Origin: Litoditis marina
Taxonomy: Eukaryota; Nematoda; Chromadorea; Rhabditida; Rhabditidae
Direction of reading: 5' to 3'
Length of the DNA stretch: 64,000 nucleotides
NCBI GenBank assembly: GCA_964036275.1
Contig: OZ038437.1
Span: forward strand, 19,450,859 to 19,514,858
Both the position numbers and the translations under genes were made by a program. Numbering within the stretch: the stretch's first letter is position 1; every line of letters starts with the position of its first letter. The notes under the pieces are model-generated. The model worked only from the letters and a program-made list of their open reading frames with translations. It did no database searches and had not been told where the DNA came from. Positions 47,001 to 58,382 of the stretch are shown piece by piece.

Positions 47001-50000
47001 CCGTTATTGGTGGGAAAATTCCCGACAAAAAGAAGATCGCAGGAGGGAAATCTCAGCTGAGCAAGTCTAAATCGACCGGAAGACTCAAAAGCGACACGAC
47101 AAGCGGTAGATCAAAGAACAAGACTAAGGTGAGCTTGTTTGAGGAAAATACATAAAATAGCGTAGTTTCACGTTAGAAGTAGATTGGTATTCACTAGGTT
47201 GGCTGGGTTTTTGTGATTTTAGTGAAATTTACGAGCGTAGGGTGGGGACTGGGGTACGAGTGCTGTGTACCAGGGCTCACTAGTTGTGAGCGCGATATGA
47301 GTAAACTACAAATATATATTGGTCGAGTCGAGATCAGATTTTCGAGGCTTGAAAGGAAGGGTATTTTTAGTGTAAATGAGTTTCCAGTCCAACCTTTACG
47401 GCCAAAAACTGGGGAAAGTATGTAAGGCTAGTTGATTAGAGCTTGAGCCTTTGGATCTGGTGGATTGAAGAACTAAACATATTGAAAACTTATAGAGAAT
47501 CAGGTCAACCGACGGTAGTACATCCACTCTTTACATTTTTAGTATCCTACACTATCTTATCTCTCGTTTATCAAACGTATTGTAGGAATCCATTAACATA
47601 TTTACTTTTCCTGTTTACTTGCAGGTCTCTCAACTCTCGCTAGCCGGCGCCATGTCTTCCTCGTGCCTGATCCTTCCATTGGGGGACGAGTCGCCGCGCA
47701 CTCCTCCCGCCCAAGTGGCCGGGCCAGTGGCCGGCAGGGTCGCCTCCTCTCCGCATCCCGCCGCACTGAGAGCTTCTGTGAAGAGGAATGTACGTTTATA
47801 GTAGTAATAATAATACGTTTTATTTAAATAAAAAAGTGTACTTTGGGAATCTTGAGCGTTAAGGTCCGGACCCAGATAGATGTTTTGTTTCTCACTAAAA
47901 GAAGGGTCAGTCAAACGGAGAGTTGGTTTATAATAGTAATAATGATAATATTAAGTTGTATATAATTAAGAAAGAGTGTTTACGGGTCCGGACATAGATA
48001 GATTTTTTGAAACAAATTTCATGTTTGGCATCGGAATGTACGTTGTAATTGGAAAAATATGTAAGTATGATAGTGATAAGATATTTGTTGTGGTTTCATA
48101 TCGGTAAGCGTCATAACTGAGAATTGTCAGCCGAAAATAACGGGATCGTACTACAAACACAGTGGCCTAAGAGGCGAATTCACTGGAGAACCGGGTCCTT
48201 CCCGAACCAAACCGCGAACCGGTCACTGGAGAACCGAACCGACCGGTTCTCCAGTGAATGCTTCGAACCGAACCGACATTAATCATGAGTTAAACAAACA
48301 AGTCGTAGACAAAGTAAAATGAGTCTATCCCGGTTCGGTTCGGGGCATTCACTGGAGAACCAGTCGGTTCAAAAGTCGGTTCGGTTCTCCAGTGACTGGT
48401 TCGCGATTTGGTTCGGGAAGGACCTGGTTCTCCAGTGAATTGGCCGGATTAAGATAACATACCGCTTAGGCCGTTGGAAATAACGCACCTTATAACTCGT
48501 GTTTTATATTGTAGTTGTGTCTTTTGTACTATTTATGTGTATTTATTTGTGTTTCAGAAAGATCTTGCCCAATCCAGTTCGAGTGTCTGTCTTACATCTT
48601 CTGTCCCCGTGGTCCAGCCGACTGTCAAGAAGATGGACTCCAGTTCCAGTGAGGTGGGATATAGTCTGTTTCACCCGCTTCTAACCCTCTACAGTAGTAT
48701 GCTTTAACTTCTAGGTCAAAGTTCGGTATGTTCTTTCGTTTTTGGATTTTCCCCAAATTGTGGTAGTGTGTTCTGCACCTTTACTACTACAAACTCTAAA
48801 AGTTTGAAACGAAAACAATGGGTTATTCATTAGAAATAACCTCGTGAATATCGCTCGGATTAGTGTAGACGGACATCGATTGGTGAAACAGAGTATAATA
48901 GGCCAGTAAAGTTGTCTGGGTGGCCACAAAGACATAGAACGAGCTCGTTTGCCGCCAAAATCAGCAAAATAACCCTATTAATGTTAATGATGGCTTTTCA
49001 AGAACTGCGATGGAACTTCCTTCTTTATGATAGTTACACCTTACCGTTGTGTGGATGAGATTTTGATATTGGATGGGATAACTAGGATTGGTCGATGTGA
49101 AAACCTGAAAATTTAGGTTTCTATCAAAATTGCAAGATTTTCATGTGAAATACTGGCTTATACTTATTAAATATATTTTTCATGGTTTAAATGTGGGATT
49201 AATGTTGAATTAATAATCACTATTTCAATGTGACAAGCTGGTTCTGTGGTTCTGTCCTCGATAATACTTGGATATACTCTTATTTCATTTACCATAAAAG
49301 CTATAATTTCAGTTTCAGGAAGTGGGTAAATTGGTCCCCTCTTTCGGTTTCGGCTCCTTCCGCCATTCCGGGATTCGTGCGTTGGCCAAGTCAAAGAGCG
49401 TTCTCAATCTGGCCGATTCCAACGACTTTACTACGGTAGGTTTATTTGATCTACTCACGTTATGCGATCACGTGATCGTAAATATGCACCAGAAGTGCAT
49501 GTTTTATGAAGTTACTCGGTCGCAGCAGAGATGACGTGAATTCAGTTGCATTTATGGAGTAATACTAATGATAATCTTCTCGTTATATTATTATAACGTG
49601 AGTTTTGTCGGTTTTTTCTGTTGCAAGTCAAGTCAGCTGAGAGCTATTTCAACATCGAGGCTAGGTTACTCAGATCATCGGAGTTTTTTGCGTCATTTTA
49701 GTAAGTAGTAGTGTTTATACTGCGTGTAATACTCGCAAAACTAACCGAATCGGAAAGTTAGATTCAGAAAATTTCCCATTTTTTCCAATGAGTCGATTGC
49801 AGCCGCCGTCCTCTATTTCTCGCTTGGCTGGTGGCCAACTGGGTGTCAGCACCACGGATCTTCGAGCTGTCAGGAAACCGGTGCTAGTCAGGCCAACTGA
49901 TGAGGTTACGGTATGTAGTATGTGTTACATTAAAGCTGTCTCAATAGGGAGAAAATGTAAAAAAACGACTACATTTTTGTCAATGTCGGAACATTTTGCT

Positions 50001-53000
50001 TATTTTACATGTGAATATTGTAGTTTCACGTATTGTTTTAACCCAACAGATGGGGCTGCGGTATGGTTATCTATCAACATGCATCAGAATCCTACTGGAA
50101 AATCTTGGAACTTCATTCAATGTTTCGATATATAGTTTCGATTTCGATATATGTAACCATGTAACACTCTATGTTCAACGGTGATTCCACAGATATCGTG
50201 TTAATCCGGAAAACATCACAGTTTTACATCAATTATCGGTTATTTCTTCCCGATATATACAAAAAATCCGTTCTCCGTATTTTTTATTCGTATAACTTTA
50301 AAATGCTGAATATATACGTAGTTACAGACGGGTCCATCAAGTTTTACTGATTCCGTGCGGAAAACGCTGAAATCGTCCGGCAGTATGTTCAATCTGCGGA
50401 TGACTCCGGAAAGAAGGCGGTCCGAGGAGAGAGAAGTGGAGGCAGACGCGAGATGGAGGTCCCCAGGAAAGAGAATGACGTCACCTGTGAGAAGAATGAC
50501 CTCACCCAGGAAGACGAGAGAGCAGGAGAGAGATGGAGAGGTGAGACAGGGAGAGAACGGTGAGAGAGCAGGAGAGAGGTGGAGAGTCCAGACATGGGGA
50601 GAACGGTGAGAGAGCAGGAGGGAGGTAGAGAGTCCAGACATGGAGAAAGAAATAACTAAGAACAGGGGAAGGTAGAAGGTGCAGGAACATGTGCTCTGAG
50701 GCCTGTTCAGAGATTGATAGTCCAGTTTCAATAGTTTTTCACGACTAAAGCGAAAACTTGCTTTTTTTCGATAAAAATGTTAGATCTAATTGAATATGTT
50801 TGCAGTATAAAAGAATGGTGAAAAATGAGAAATAAACATAAACGTGGCCTGACGCATAAGTACAGATACTCAGTTGAGTCTAAATTATACGGCTGCAATT
50901 GTTCTCTGATAGGCATGAAGATGTTTGGGCTAGTTTGTTTTTTGGCGATCGGGGTTACACTTTGCCGAAATCAGCAAACATTGGGGCAACCGAGTTGTCT
51001 TAGCTATTTCAGTCTGCGTCTCTCGCTATTACACACTCTCTCATGCTTTTCTGTTCGCAGCGGTGATTTCTAATCGACATAACTCTTTCTTCATTATGTT
51101 TCGATTTCTTAGATTAGTTTGTAAAAGTGAATAAAAAGTTGGGAAAGAAGATACAGTCTTTTTGAGTATTTTCGTCGGTGTCCAAGTATTATATTCAAAA
51201 GTTCTCCCATTTTGGACAAACGTGTAAGCTTTTTTAAACTACAGAGAACCAACCTAAGAATTTGGCAGCTTTGAAGACCGGATTTCAAAAACAAAATTGT
51301 TCCCAAAAAAGTTCGGCTTATGTATGTTAAAACTCTACACGAAATCTCTAGAAGCACCACCGAAATTGAAAGGAAGAAATAAAATATTGTGTGAAAAGAG
51401 AGAAAGACGTGGCGTGTTTCTCAAGTTTTCCGATCATTTTGTTTGAAGCAGTTGAGTTGAGCGGTGGGGACTTGTTTTGTCATAGAGAGCTGGTAATGAA
51501 TTTTCTGTTTAATCCCAGAAGGCGAACTTCCTAACAATATAAAAAGTTTTAATATATAAAATATTACGTGTTCCGATAAAGTTCATGATTTGTGAAAGTT
51601 TGAGTTGAAAGTGGTTGTGATTTCGCGGCTTTTTATATCATTTCTTGTCACAACCGATTCGTCAATTTTATCAGGCCGTGGTTCATAGTTTCCCATCTGA
51701 TCGATACAGTAGCGTGGATGGCACATTCTCAATGTATTTGTTTAAATTCATCGATTATTAGTGTCCTTTTTATGTATTTTGGGGGATTAATGTTGGTGGT
51801 ACGGTTAAGTGGGTGTAACGCGCATAAATCAGGTCTAATATCATTGATTTATATGTTAGTTTGCCTGTTTGTTATTGATTTTTCTGTTTACAGCTGGTTC
51901 TTCTCAAACAACCGTGTGAAATCACTCGTCCAACAAAGGGCTTGAAACACAGTGCTACCGTATCCGATCTGATGTCTACGGAGAGAAAGGAAAGTATGGC
52001 TAAGGTGGGTTGAGTGGTATCAGGGGGGGGGTAATGTATGTGTAAAAAACACGAACAGGGAAAAATACTAACTATATTCTATATATAAAGTTCTGTCATT
52101 TCATTGTAGTGTGAGGGGTTTGGTGGAAAACTCGCGTGCATTTAAAGTCATTTATATCACAGATGTGGTGTGTTTTTTCAAGTAGAGATGAAAAGAAATG
52201 TAGTTGACGAAAATTTAAATGAATATGAGTCAATCTTGTTTGGATCTTGCAATCAATTTTGTTAATGGAGTTAGTTGACTTGGGTGTTTGTGTACTTTTT
52301 CGTTTCGTCTGTGCTCAGATGTTTGCTTGGCAAGCTATTACTCCTCTTCAGAATACTAATACTAATAATCATAACAATAATAAATGTATTATTGTTATAT
52401 TATTAATATATTGCCTCTACCTCTTTCAGCCCTCCACCCCATCTTCAAGTCCGCGAAAGCAGGTGCGGAAACCGAGACCGGCTACACCCACTAGTTGTTC
52501 CGTTTTCCCCGGAACTGTCACGGAAGGAAATGAGGCTGTCAGGAACGCCGTCGTGGACAAGGTAAGTTAGGCATTAGAGTGGTTAAAGTCGAACTCGAGA
52601 CTCGAACAGTCATTAATTTTCACATGTTTGAAGTTTGAAAACTGAAAGGAACGCTTTTTTTGTCGAATAGTCGGACCTAACTGGTGTATGAACGTACGCA
52701 TATATGAACTAGGGGTGGAGCGTTACTTAATCTTTCCCCTTTCAGTCTTCTAGTCCCCGGAAGCAGATGCGTAAACCGGCCACTCCGACTACTTCTTTTG
52801 TTTCCTCCGGAACGGTCGCGGAAGAGACTCATTCCAATAAGGTATAGACAAGTATAGTTAATTAGTATACTATAGTTTATATTATATTATGTTACTATTG
52901 TGGTAAGGCTAAAAGGAGCCCGTTTCCCTCCATACCTCCATTCAAATATGTTTAAATTCAATGAAAAGTGAAGATTATCGGGATATTGTCCACAAAGTAG

Positions 53001-56000
53001 TCCGTTTGTTAGTTTTTGCGGTTACCTGGACAAATTTACTGGGAAGAGGGTGGGACATCGTTTGTAGATCAGAAACAAACAACAAATACATTGGGGAGCC
53101 GATGGACCAAATATTCGTTGTATTTCAATCTCTTTCCACGACATGACTCGAGAATTTTGACGAAAAAGGGCTTCAAACTACCCACACAGCGGGATAGCGT
53201 GACTTTGTATGATCGTGCTTTGCGAAGAGCGAACCTTATAATAGGGCATCATTTATAGATTGGGAATGAGTTTTGCGTTACCTTCCTTTTGCAACGTCTC
53301 ACTAGTTCGTATCTGTAGTCATACGTAAAAAGGGGTCCAACCGAGCTCTTCAGAAGTGAAGGTGTGAAGGTAGTCAGACCGATCTTGTTGCACAAGTGAG
53401 GGGGGGGGGGGTAGTTTGAGCATCCATTGGCTCGTCTGAGAATCGCCCATTGCGCAGCGAAAGTGAAGGTTTTTTTGATATCTCATGTCAAAAAGTGAAG
53501 GTAGTACCATCTCAGGATGGCACCTTTTTACGTATGTCTGTAGTACTGTAGATGTACGTCTCATGAATTATGAGAATGTTTCGTATCGAGTTGATCTAGG
53601 TTTCGCAAGATAGTTACACTCATCAGAAACTCACTGGTTTCTGCATATGAGATGTCACAAATCATTGGTATAACAACTGTATCTCTCTATTTACAAAATG
53701 TAATAAAGATTATTCTTTCAGTTCGTTTCCCCGTCTCGTCGAGCCAGATCGCTAAAACACAGTGCCACCGTGTCGGACCTCAAATCAGTTGTGGTGGTGA
53801 GTTATTGGAAATTTGAATGGTGCTTTCAATAGTATAATGTATAGATATATCGGTAATTCACTGTTAATTAAGTGGATTGAACATGAGCGTCCAATATAAG
53901 ACGTTATTCAATGTTACCACCTTAATCTTGGTTTGAGCGCTAGTACACTGCACCTGTGTTTCAAAACAGCCAATAGTATTGTGTTAGTGCACAAGGGATA
54001 CTCGGGCTGTCTGACCGGGGGATCCTTAACTTTTCTTTCAACTGGGTTGGTGGGACCCGTAACTTTTCAAATAATTCTCGTTATATTCGGTAAGTCCCCA
54101 GGGGGACGTATAACTTCGTTTTTTTTCCTGTGAAGCGGATGTTTAATCGTTCAAGCACTCAAACCGAGGCTATCGCACCTATGTTCTGTATTCTTTGATC
54201 TCAGTTAATGATTTTTCGATTTCAGCCAGTGGTTGTGAAGACGAGTCCCCGAAAAGCCGTACGGAAGCTTCCGGTTGACGATGTTTCCGTGTGTTCCGTT
54301 GAAGTACAGCCGTCTCGAGAACCGGAAACAACGGAGACTAGAGATGCGATTATCGCTGCTAAGGTACGTTCATGAAAGGTTCCTTTTAGGTCCGCGATTT
54401 TCTTAGCAGAAATCACCCTGTTAAGGCCTACTAGGGCCGTTCAGGGTTAAATGTTCTGTCTTAAATACTGTGTTTAGTGTGTTTTCTTGTTCATCCTAGC
54501 TTACATGCTGGAAAAATGTAAGAGTAGTGCGACATAGTTGCATTAAATATAAAATAGAAAGAATGAAAAAGCGTGGTCGATAGCGAAGTCGCGGCTCTTT
54601 TTCAATTTCGACGTTATTCAATGTTAGCACATCAATTTTAGTTTGAGCTCCTTCACAATAAACTGTTTTCTCAACACAGCTGAAATTTGAAATGAATGTT
54701 CAAATGCACAACATGTCGTGTTTTTTTTGTCAAATGTTGTCTCTTGGTTATCAATTCTATTGATATTCCAGCCGGTTGGTCTGAAGACGAGTCCACGAAA
54801 AGCTGCCCGAAAGCTGCCCGTCGACGATGCCCCCGTGTCTTCCTTTGATCTACAGTCGTTGCAAGAACCAGAAACAGCTGTGAATGAACAGGACAATATT
54901 GATGCGAATAACGGTGTAAAGGTTCGTGCATACACCAGTGAAGTTGTAGCCGCGTACATTCCAAAAACGGAATACTTCTTGGCCAATATGGGAAGAAGTT
55001 GCCTAGTTTTCGAATCAAGAGATATAAAAATCAGCCCGGTTACGAGTGTCGCAAAATGGTGCGCAACACGAGGGACGCAGCATTTGACGCAACTTCGGTA
55101 CCATTTTCCCCGTGCTCGTAATTAAAAACGCTTTTAACCTACGGAAATTGGTTCAATGTTGGGGTTAATGAAAATTCTATGTGTTAACATTCGAAACTCC
55201 TCCTGGAAAAGCGGTGATTCGCAGAACAGGTATCGATCGATTTAGAGAAAAAGAGTAGGTAGCCATTCTATCGCGATCTGACTAATATCTCGGAACTCGG
55301 ATTATAACAAAGTAACTAAGTAATTATATGGATTGGCGGAAATGTTGATCTTCTGATTATTCGATCTACTTTACCAGCGTCTGTTTTTCAGGCAGACATT
55401 AATATATAAAAGTTACGCAAAATATAAATAATATAAAAGGGGAATAAAGTGAAAACACAGAATGTATAGCAATTGTTTTATTCTATGTTTCTAGTTTCGA
55501 ATGGGTGTTTTTGTTTTTCCAGGCAGACTCTATTTGTGGTATTGTATCTGAGACAGCTGATCTGACGTCTTCTGAAACGACGGAATCGATTGATGCCACC
55601 GAAAAAGAGGAGCCCGCTACCACCTACAAATTCGTGAGTTTGTAGATGATAGTTTTTAAAATGTTAAAAGAAGCATTCAAATTGCAGTACTTTTCTCAAT
55701 TGCAGTTTAAAGGACCGATACGTCGGGATTGGTCCACGTAAATGTCCTACTTTGAGCTGTCTATATAGTCCTTACACTTCTCAAGTGGACGTTTGAAGTC
55801 ATATTCCAGTAAACTTGTCAGAATACTCAAAAAAAGTAGAGAAATGGACTACTTTTTTCGAAAACGAGAGAATTTGTTTATTTACGTATTTACGATGCGA
55901 AACTATCAATTGTCAAGTGTTCAAATCTACAAAAATGACTTTTTTTATGATGATTAGTCGGACCATACTGGTGTATGTTTATAATCGTTATGTGTATGTG

Positions 56001-57590
56001 TAGTTAAACTTATGTTACATTTCACAGCCTCATTTTTGAACTTGTGCAGTCTGCTCAAATGTCATCTTGTAGACAGAAAAGTTTACTGAAAAATCAATGT
56101 TCTTTCTGAATAACAGTCATCCGTGATTTTTGGCACGCTAACTGAATTGATAAACTGTTTTTTTTTGCTTCTATGAAGTACATTGGTTCTGCTAATACAC
56201 ACACTATTGATGTGACCGAGAGAACAACAACCACAAACAAGAATACACCTCATTCCTCATATTTGTTTCAGTCTGCTAATCGATTTGATCTAATTTAGGC
56301 TCCGCCCACTCCCCTTCGTTACCTCTCGGCCGAGTCTCATCGTACAAATTCCACAGAGCAGAGCGATGACGAATTTTTCACGCCGAATCAGTCGATGAAT
56401 GATTTTGGACAAGGTGGGAGAAACAACCTATTTCGGTCAAACACAGTAAGTAGTAAGGTGTGACTTTAGCACAAAAAAAAGAACCAGTTTCAAGATTCAA
56501 ATACGTGAAACCTTTTCATAGAAAATTGGGCAAATTCTTTCATTACTGGAGAAAAGGGCCGTTTTTCAATTTCTTCCTTACTCGGTTCCAGCAGGTTGTA
56601 GGTTGTTAATTGAAAATGATTGAAAATATATTTTGTTTAACTAAATAACCGTACCCCAGCAAAGTTGTCCGATTAGCCAGAAAAATTCTACTTCTCATGC
56701 AGTATAGCAGAATCATTAATTTTCATGCGTTTACATCTGAAAACTGACTTTTTCTAATAGTCGGACCTTGGTGATGTATGTAAATAACCTAGTATTCCAG
56801 CGTGTTGTGAGGATGACAAGGTTGACGTGGTCGTAGAAGGTTTGTCAGCTGGCGAGACGGAATGCCGGCCGGAGGCAGCCGCTGCGCGGCCGGACGCGGA
56901 ACCCACCGACGAAAAGACCCCCGATGTCGCCGACGCTAGCGCTGGGACGTCGAATTCAACTGAAGCTGAAGGTAATATAGTATTCAACAGGAATTGATGA
57001 AGTTTTCCGATTTCACGTGAAAACTCTTTCAAAAAATTTGAGTCCAGCCAATCACGTGTGACATCTTGACATCTTGCCAAAATCTGGCGGATTCCTTCGA
57101 AAGTTGCACATAATTTCGATTTTGCTCCGGTGCTGCCCTTTCCCAAGAAAACAAAGAGAGGGGTTGTACACTCTGTATTTTTGATAACGTCGGCTAGGAA
57201 TTCTGTTCTCAACATGTCTTTGGCATCAGAGTTTTCCTGTTTTGGATCTACATACTACATTTGACGAGTCTAAAAAAATCTCTCAATCAATCTCGTTCTT
57301 TTTTTTAGAATTGTAAAAACATGAAAATCTTTCAAATATATCGGCATATTCTTTATCTGACCTGTTCTTTTGTGCCGTAATAGTTTTTTTGGTTACCTAT
57401 TTTCATAAACTGTTGTTATTTTCCAGCTCTCTGTCTTGCTCCATTGGCGGATGTTTTATCGATAGTCGATCATTTCGCGGACCCGATTGACAAGAAAATC
57501 GATACTGTCAAGAAAATCGATAATGTGAAGGATTCGGGCGAAAAAGAAGAGATACAAGGTCCAGGGATATCGGAATCTGCAAAGAATGAG
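44038..57590 (+). CDS. Long disordered Ser/Pro/Lys-rich N-terminal part, probably of CSRNP copy B
   Basis: Exons: 44038-44105, 44575-44649, 45031-45108, 45434-45589, 46156-46206, 46958-47128, 47625-47789, 48558-48653, 49319-49435, 49803-49910, 50328-50540, 51894-52004, 52430-52561, 52746-52841, 53722-53796, 54226-54363, 54772-54921, 55523-55633, 56299-56413, 56801-56971, 57427-57590; about 850 codons, open throughout. Nearly all exons are phase 0, have good donors and TTTCAG-like acceptors, and have low-complexity composition. The last exon leaves phase 0, which fits the CSRNP exon at 58383, so one gene is likely; a separate gene is possible. Several exons carry one L-x-x-S-x-[ST]-x-x-x-L motif, and some exons are tandem duplicates. 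No folded domain is recognised. The 5' end is missing: the first exon needs one preceding base. Confidence 0.7.
44343..44503 (+). mobile_element. CACCAGTAA-family MITE
   Basis: Left end ACACCAGCAAGGTTGTCC, right end GTCGGACCTTACTGGT, in the intron before the exon at 44575. Confidence 0.7.
45806..46068 (+). mobile_element. CACCAGTAA-family MITE with a nested hairpin
   Basis: The ACACCAG left end is interrupted at about 45814 by a ~91-base hairpin (45814-45904: GTGGCCGTATCCATCAATAA paired with TTATTGGTGGATACGGCCAC). The element then continues CAGTAGAACTGTCCGAGTAG and ends CACCTTACTGGTGT. This is an insertion into an older insertion. Confidence 0.7.
46768..46925. mobile_element. GCCAATC/CTCTCTCGC-family element
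   Basis: Most complete member of the family, with near-perfect outer arms (CAATTCCCAGCCAATTGGCC ... GATTGGCGCCAATCG) and inner GAGAGAGTGTAGGTC / GACCTGCACACTCTCTCGC. It ends about 32 bases before the exon at 46958. Confidence 0.75.
48173..48441. mobile_element. Large palindromic MITE with GAATTCACTGGAGAACC ends
   Basis: The left arm runs from GGCGAATTCACTGGAGAACC to CGGTCACTGGAGAACCGAACC. The right arm is its reverse complement, ending GGTTCTCCAGTGAATTGGCC. The arms are over 100 bases and the sequence could fold into a long hairpin in the pre-mRNA. It lies in the intron between exons 47625-47789 and 48558-48653. Confidence 0.85.
48903..49052 (+). mobile_element. CACCAGTAA-family MITE (diverged)
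   Basis: GCCAGTAAAGTTGTCTGGGTGG on the left and GTTACACCTTACCGTTGTGT on the right; the core is diverged. Confidence 0.55.
50541..50650 (+). repeat. Purine-rich tandem repeat with repeated splice donors
   Basis: Directly after the exon ending 50540, units of about 46 bases (GGTGAGAGAGCAGGAG ... GTCCAGACATGGGGAGAACG) repeat twice. Each unit offers another GGTGAGAG donor, so alternative 5' splice sites are possible. Confidence 0.65.
53401..53412 (+). repeat. Poly-G tract
   Basis: A run of about 12 Gs in an intron; its exact length in the assembly is uncertain. Confidence 0.8.
55804..55975 (+). mobile_element. CACCAGTAA-family MITE
   Basis: Left end TTCCAGTAAACTTGTCAGAA, right end TAGTCGGACCATACTGGTGT. 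A fragment of the TTAAAGAAGGACGAT family (about 55690-55757) lies just upstream. Confidence 0.65.
56653..56777 (+). mobile_element. CACCAGTAA-family MITE
   Basis: ACCCCAGCAAAGTTGTCCGA on the left and TAGTCGGACCTTGGTGATGT on the right; it ends 23 bases before the exon at 56801. Confidence 0.65.
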
Positions 57591-58382
57591 GTACGCATGG
57601 GGTTGTATAGTGTTTTTCATTCCCTCCTATTCGCCTACAGTGTGATCACCAAAATCCAGGTTCTTTCTCAGCACGTAAATGTATTTTAGACAAACTTGAA
57701 GTTTGCATTGAACTGATTTGAAAGTTTGAATACAAACTGTAGGAGTCTCGGTCGGAATGGTGGGGCATACGTGAGGCCACTTTATTCTCCACAGAAATTC
57801 ATCGAAAGTCAGTTGTTTTATCCGGGTGACGACATTACAAAACTGGGTGGAAAGAGAGGTTTTCACCAGTAAAGGTGACATTTTTTGAAACAGGGTCAGT
57901 TGGAACTCTCGATTTTAAAGAATATCGGGTGATTCAATTTTCAATCCTATCTGTATGTGGACTATAAGTGTGTATATGTGATTGTAGGCTTCCGTGGAGG
58001 GGTCGCTGGTAAAAAGTGTGATTTGAAAAGACTTCGCATGCATAAAAGTTGTCGCAATAGACAGAACAATTCGAGAAACGCGCTCTTCTGCCTATGTACT
58101 GCTAATGTACAACAGAAAATAATGTCTAGTTTGAAACGAGATCACAAACTTTGACCTATTTCAATCGAAAAAGGGTTTCCTCTTGTAAATCAGTCGCACC
58201 TTACTAGCGCGAGTGGCGGAAAATTGTAGTTTGATCGGCCTGTTGAAACTACAATTCAGTAGTTTGGTCTTGGTCTGAATACACAGCGGAGGCCAATGTT
58301 GATCAATCAAAACACGAAAATGTTTCAGTTTCAGTTTGAATCAGTGGTTCATTTTAGTTCTGACTGGAAATGTTTGTTTCAG
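57591..58382 (+). other. Intron joining the N-terminal exons to CSRNP copy B; holds the duplication breakpoint
   Basis: The duplicated sequence begins near 58121 (AATGTCTAGTTTGAAACGAG, also at 706). The first ~530 bases of this intron have no match near copy A. No further exon is needed, because the exons at 57590 and 58383 join in phase 0. Confidence 0.6.

Noticed and set aside
50240..50731. 163-codon minus-strand frame rich in Ser/Leu
   Set aside because: It is the complement of a purine-rich plus-strand exon and its adjacent GA-rich repeat; low complexity only.
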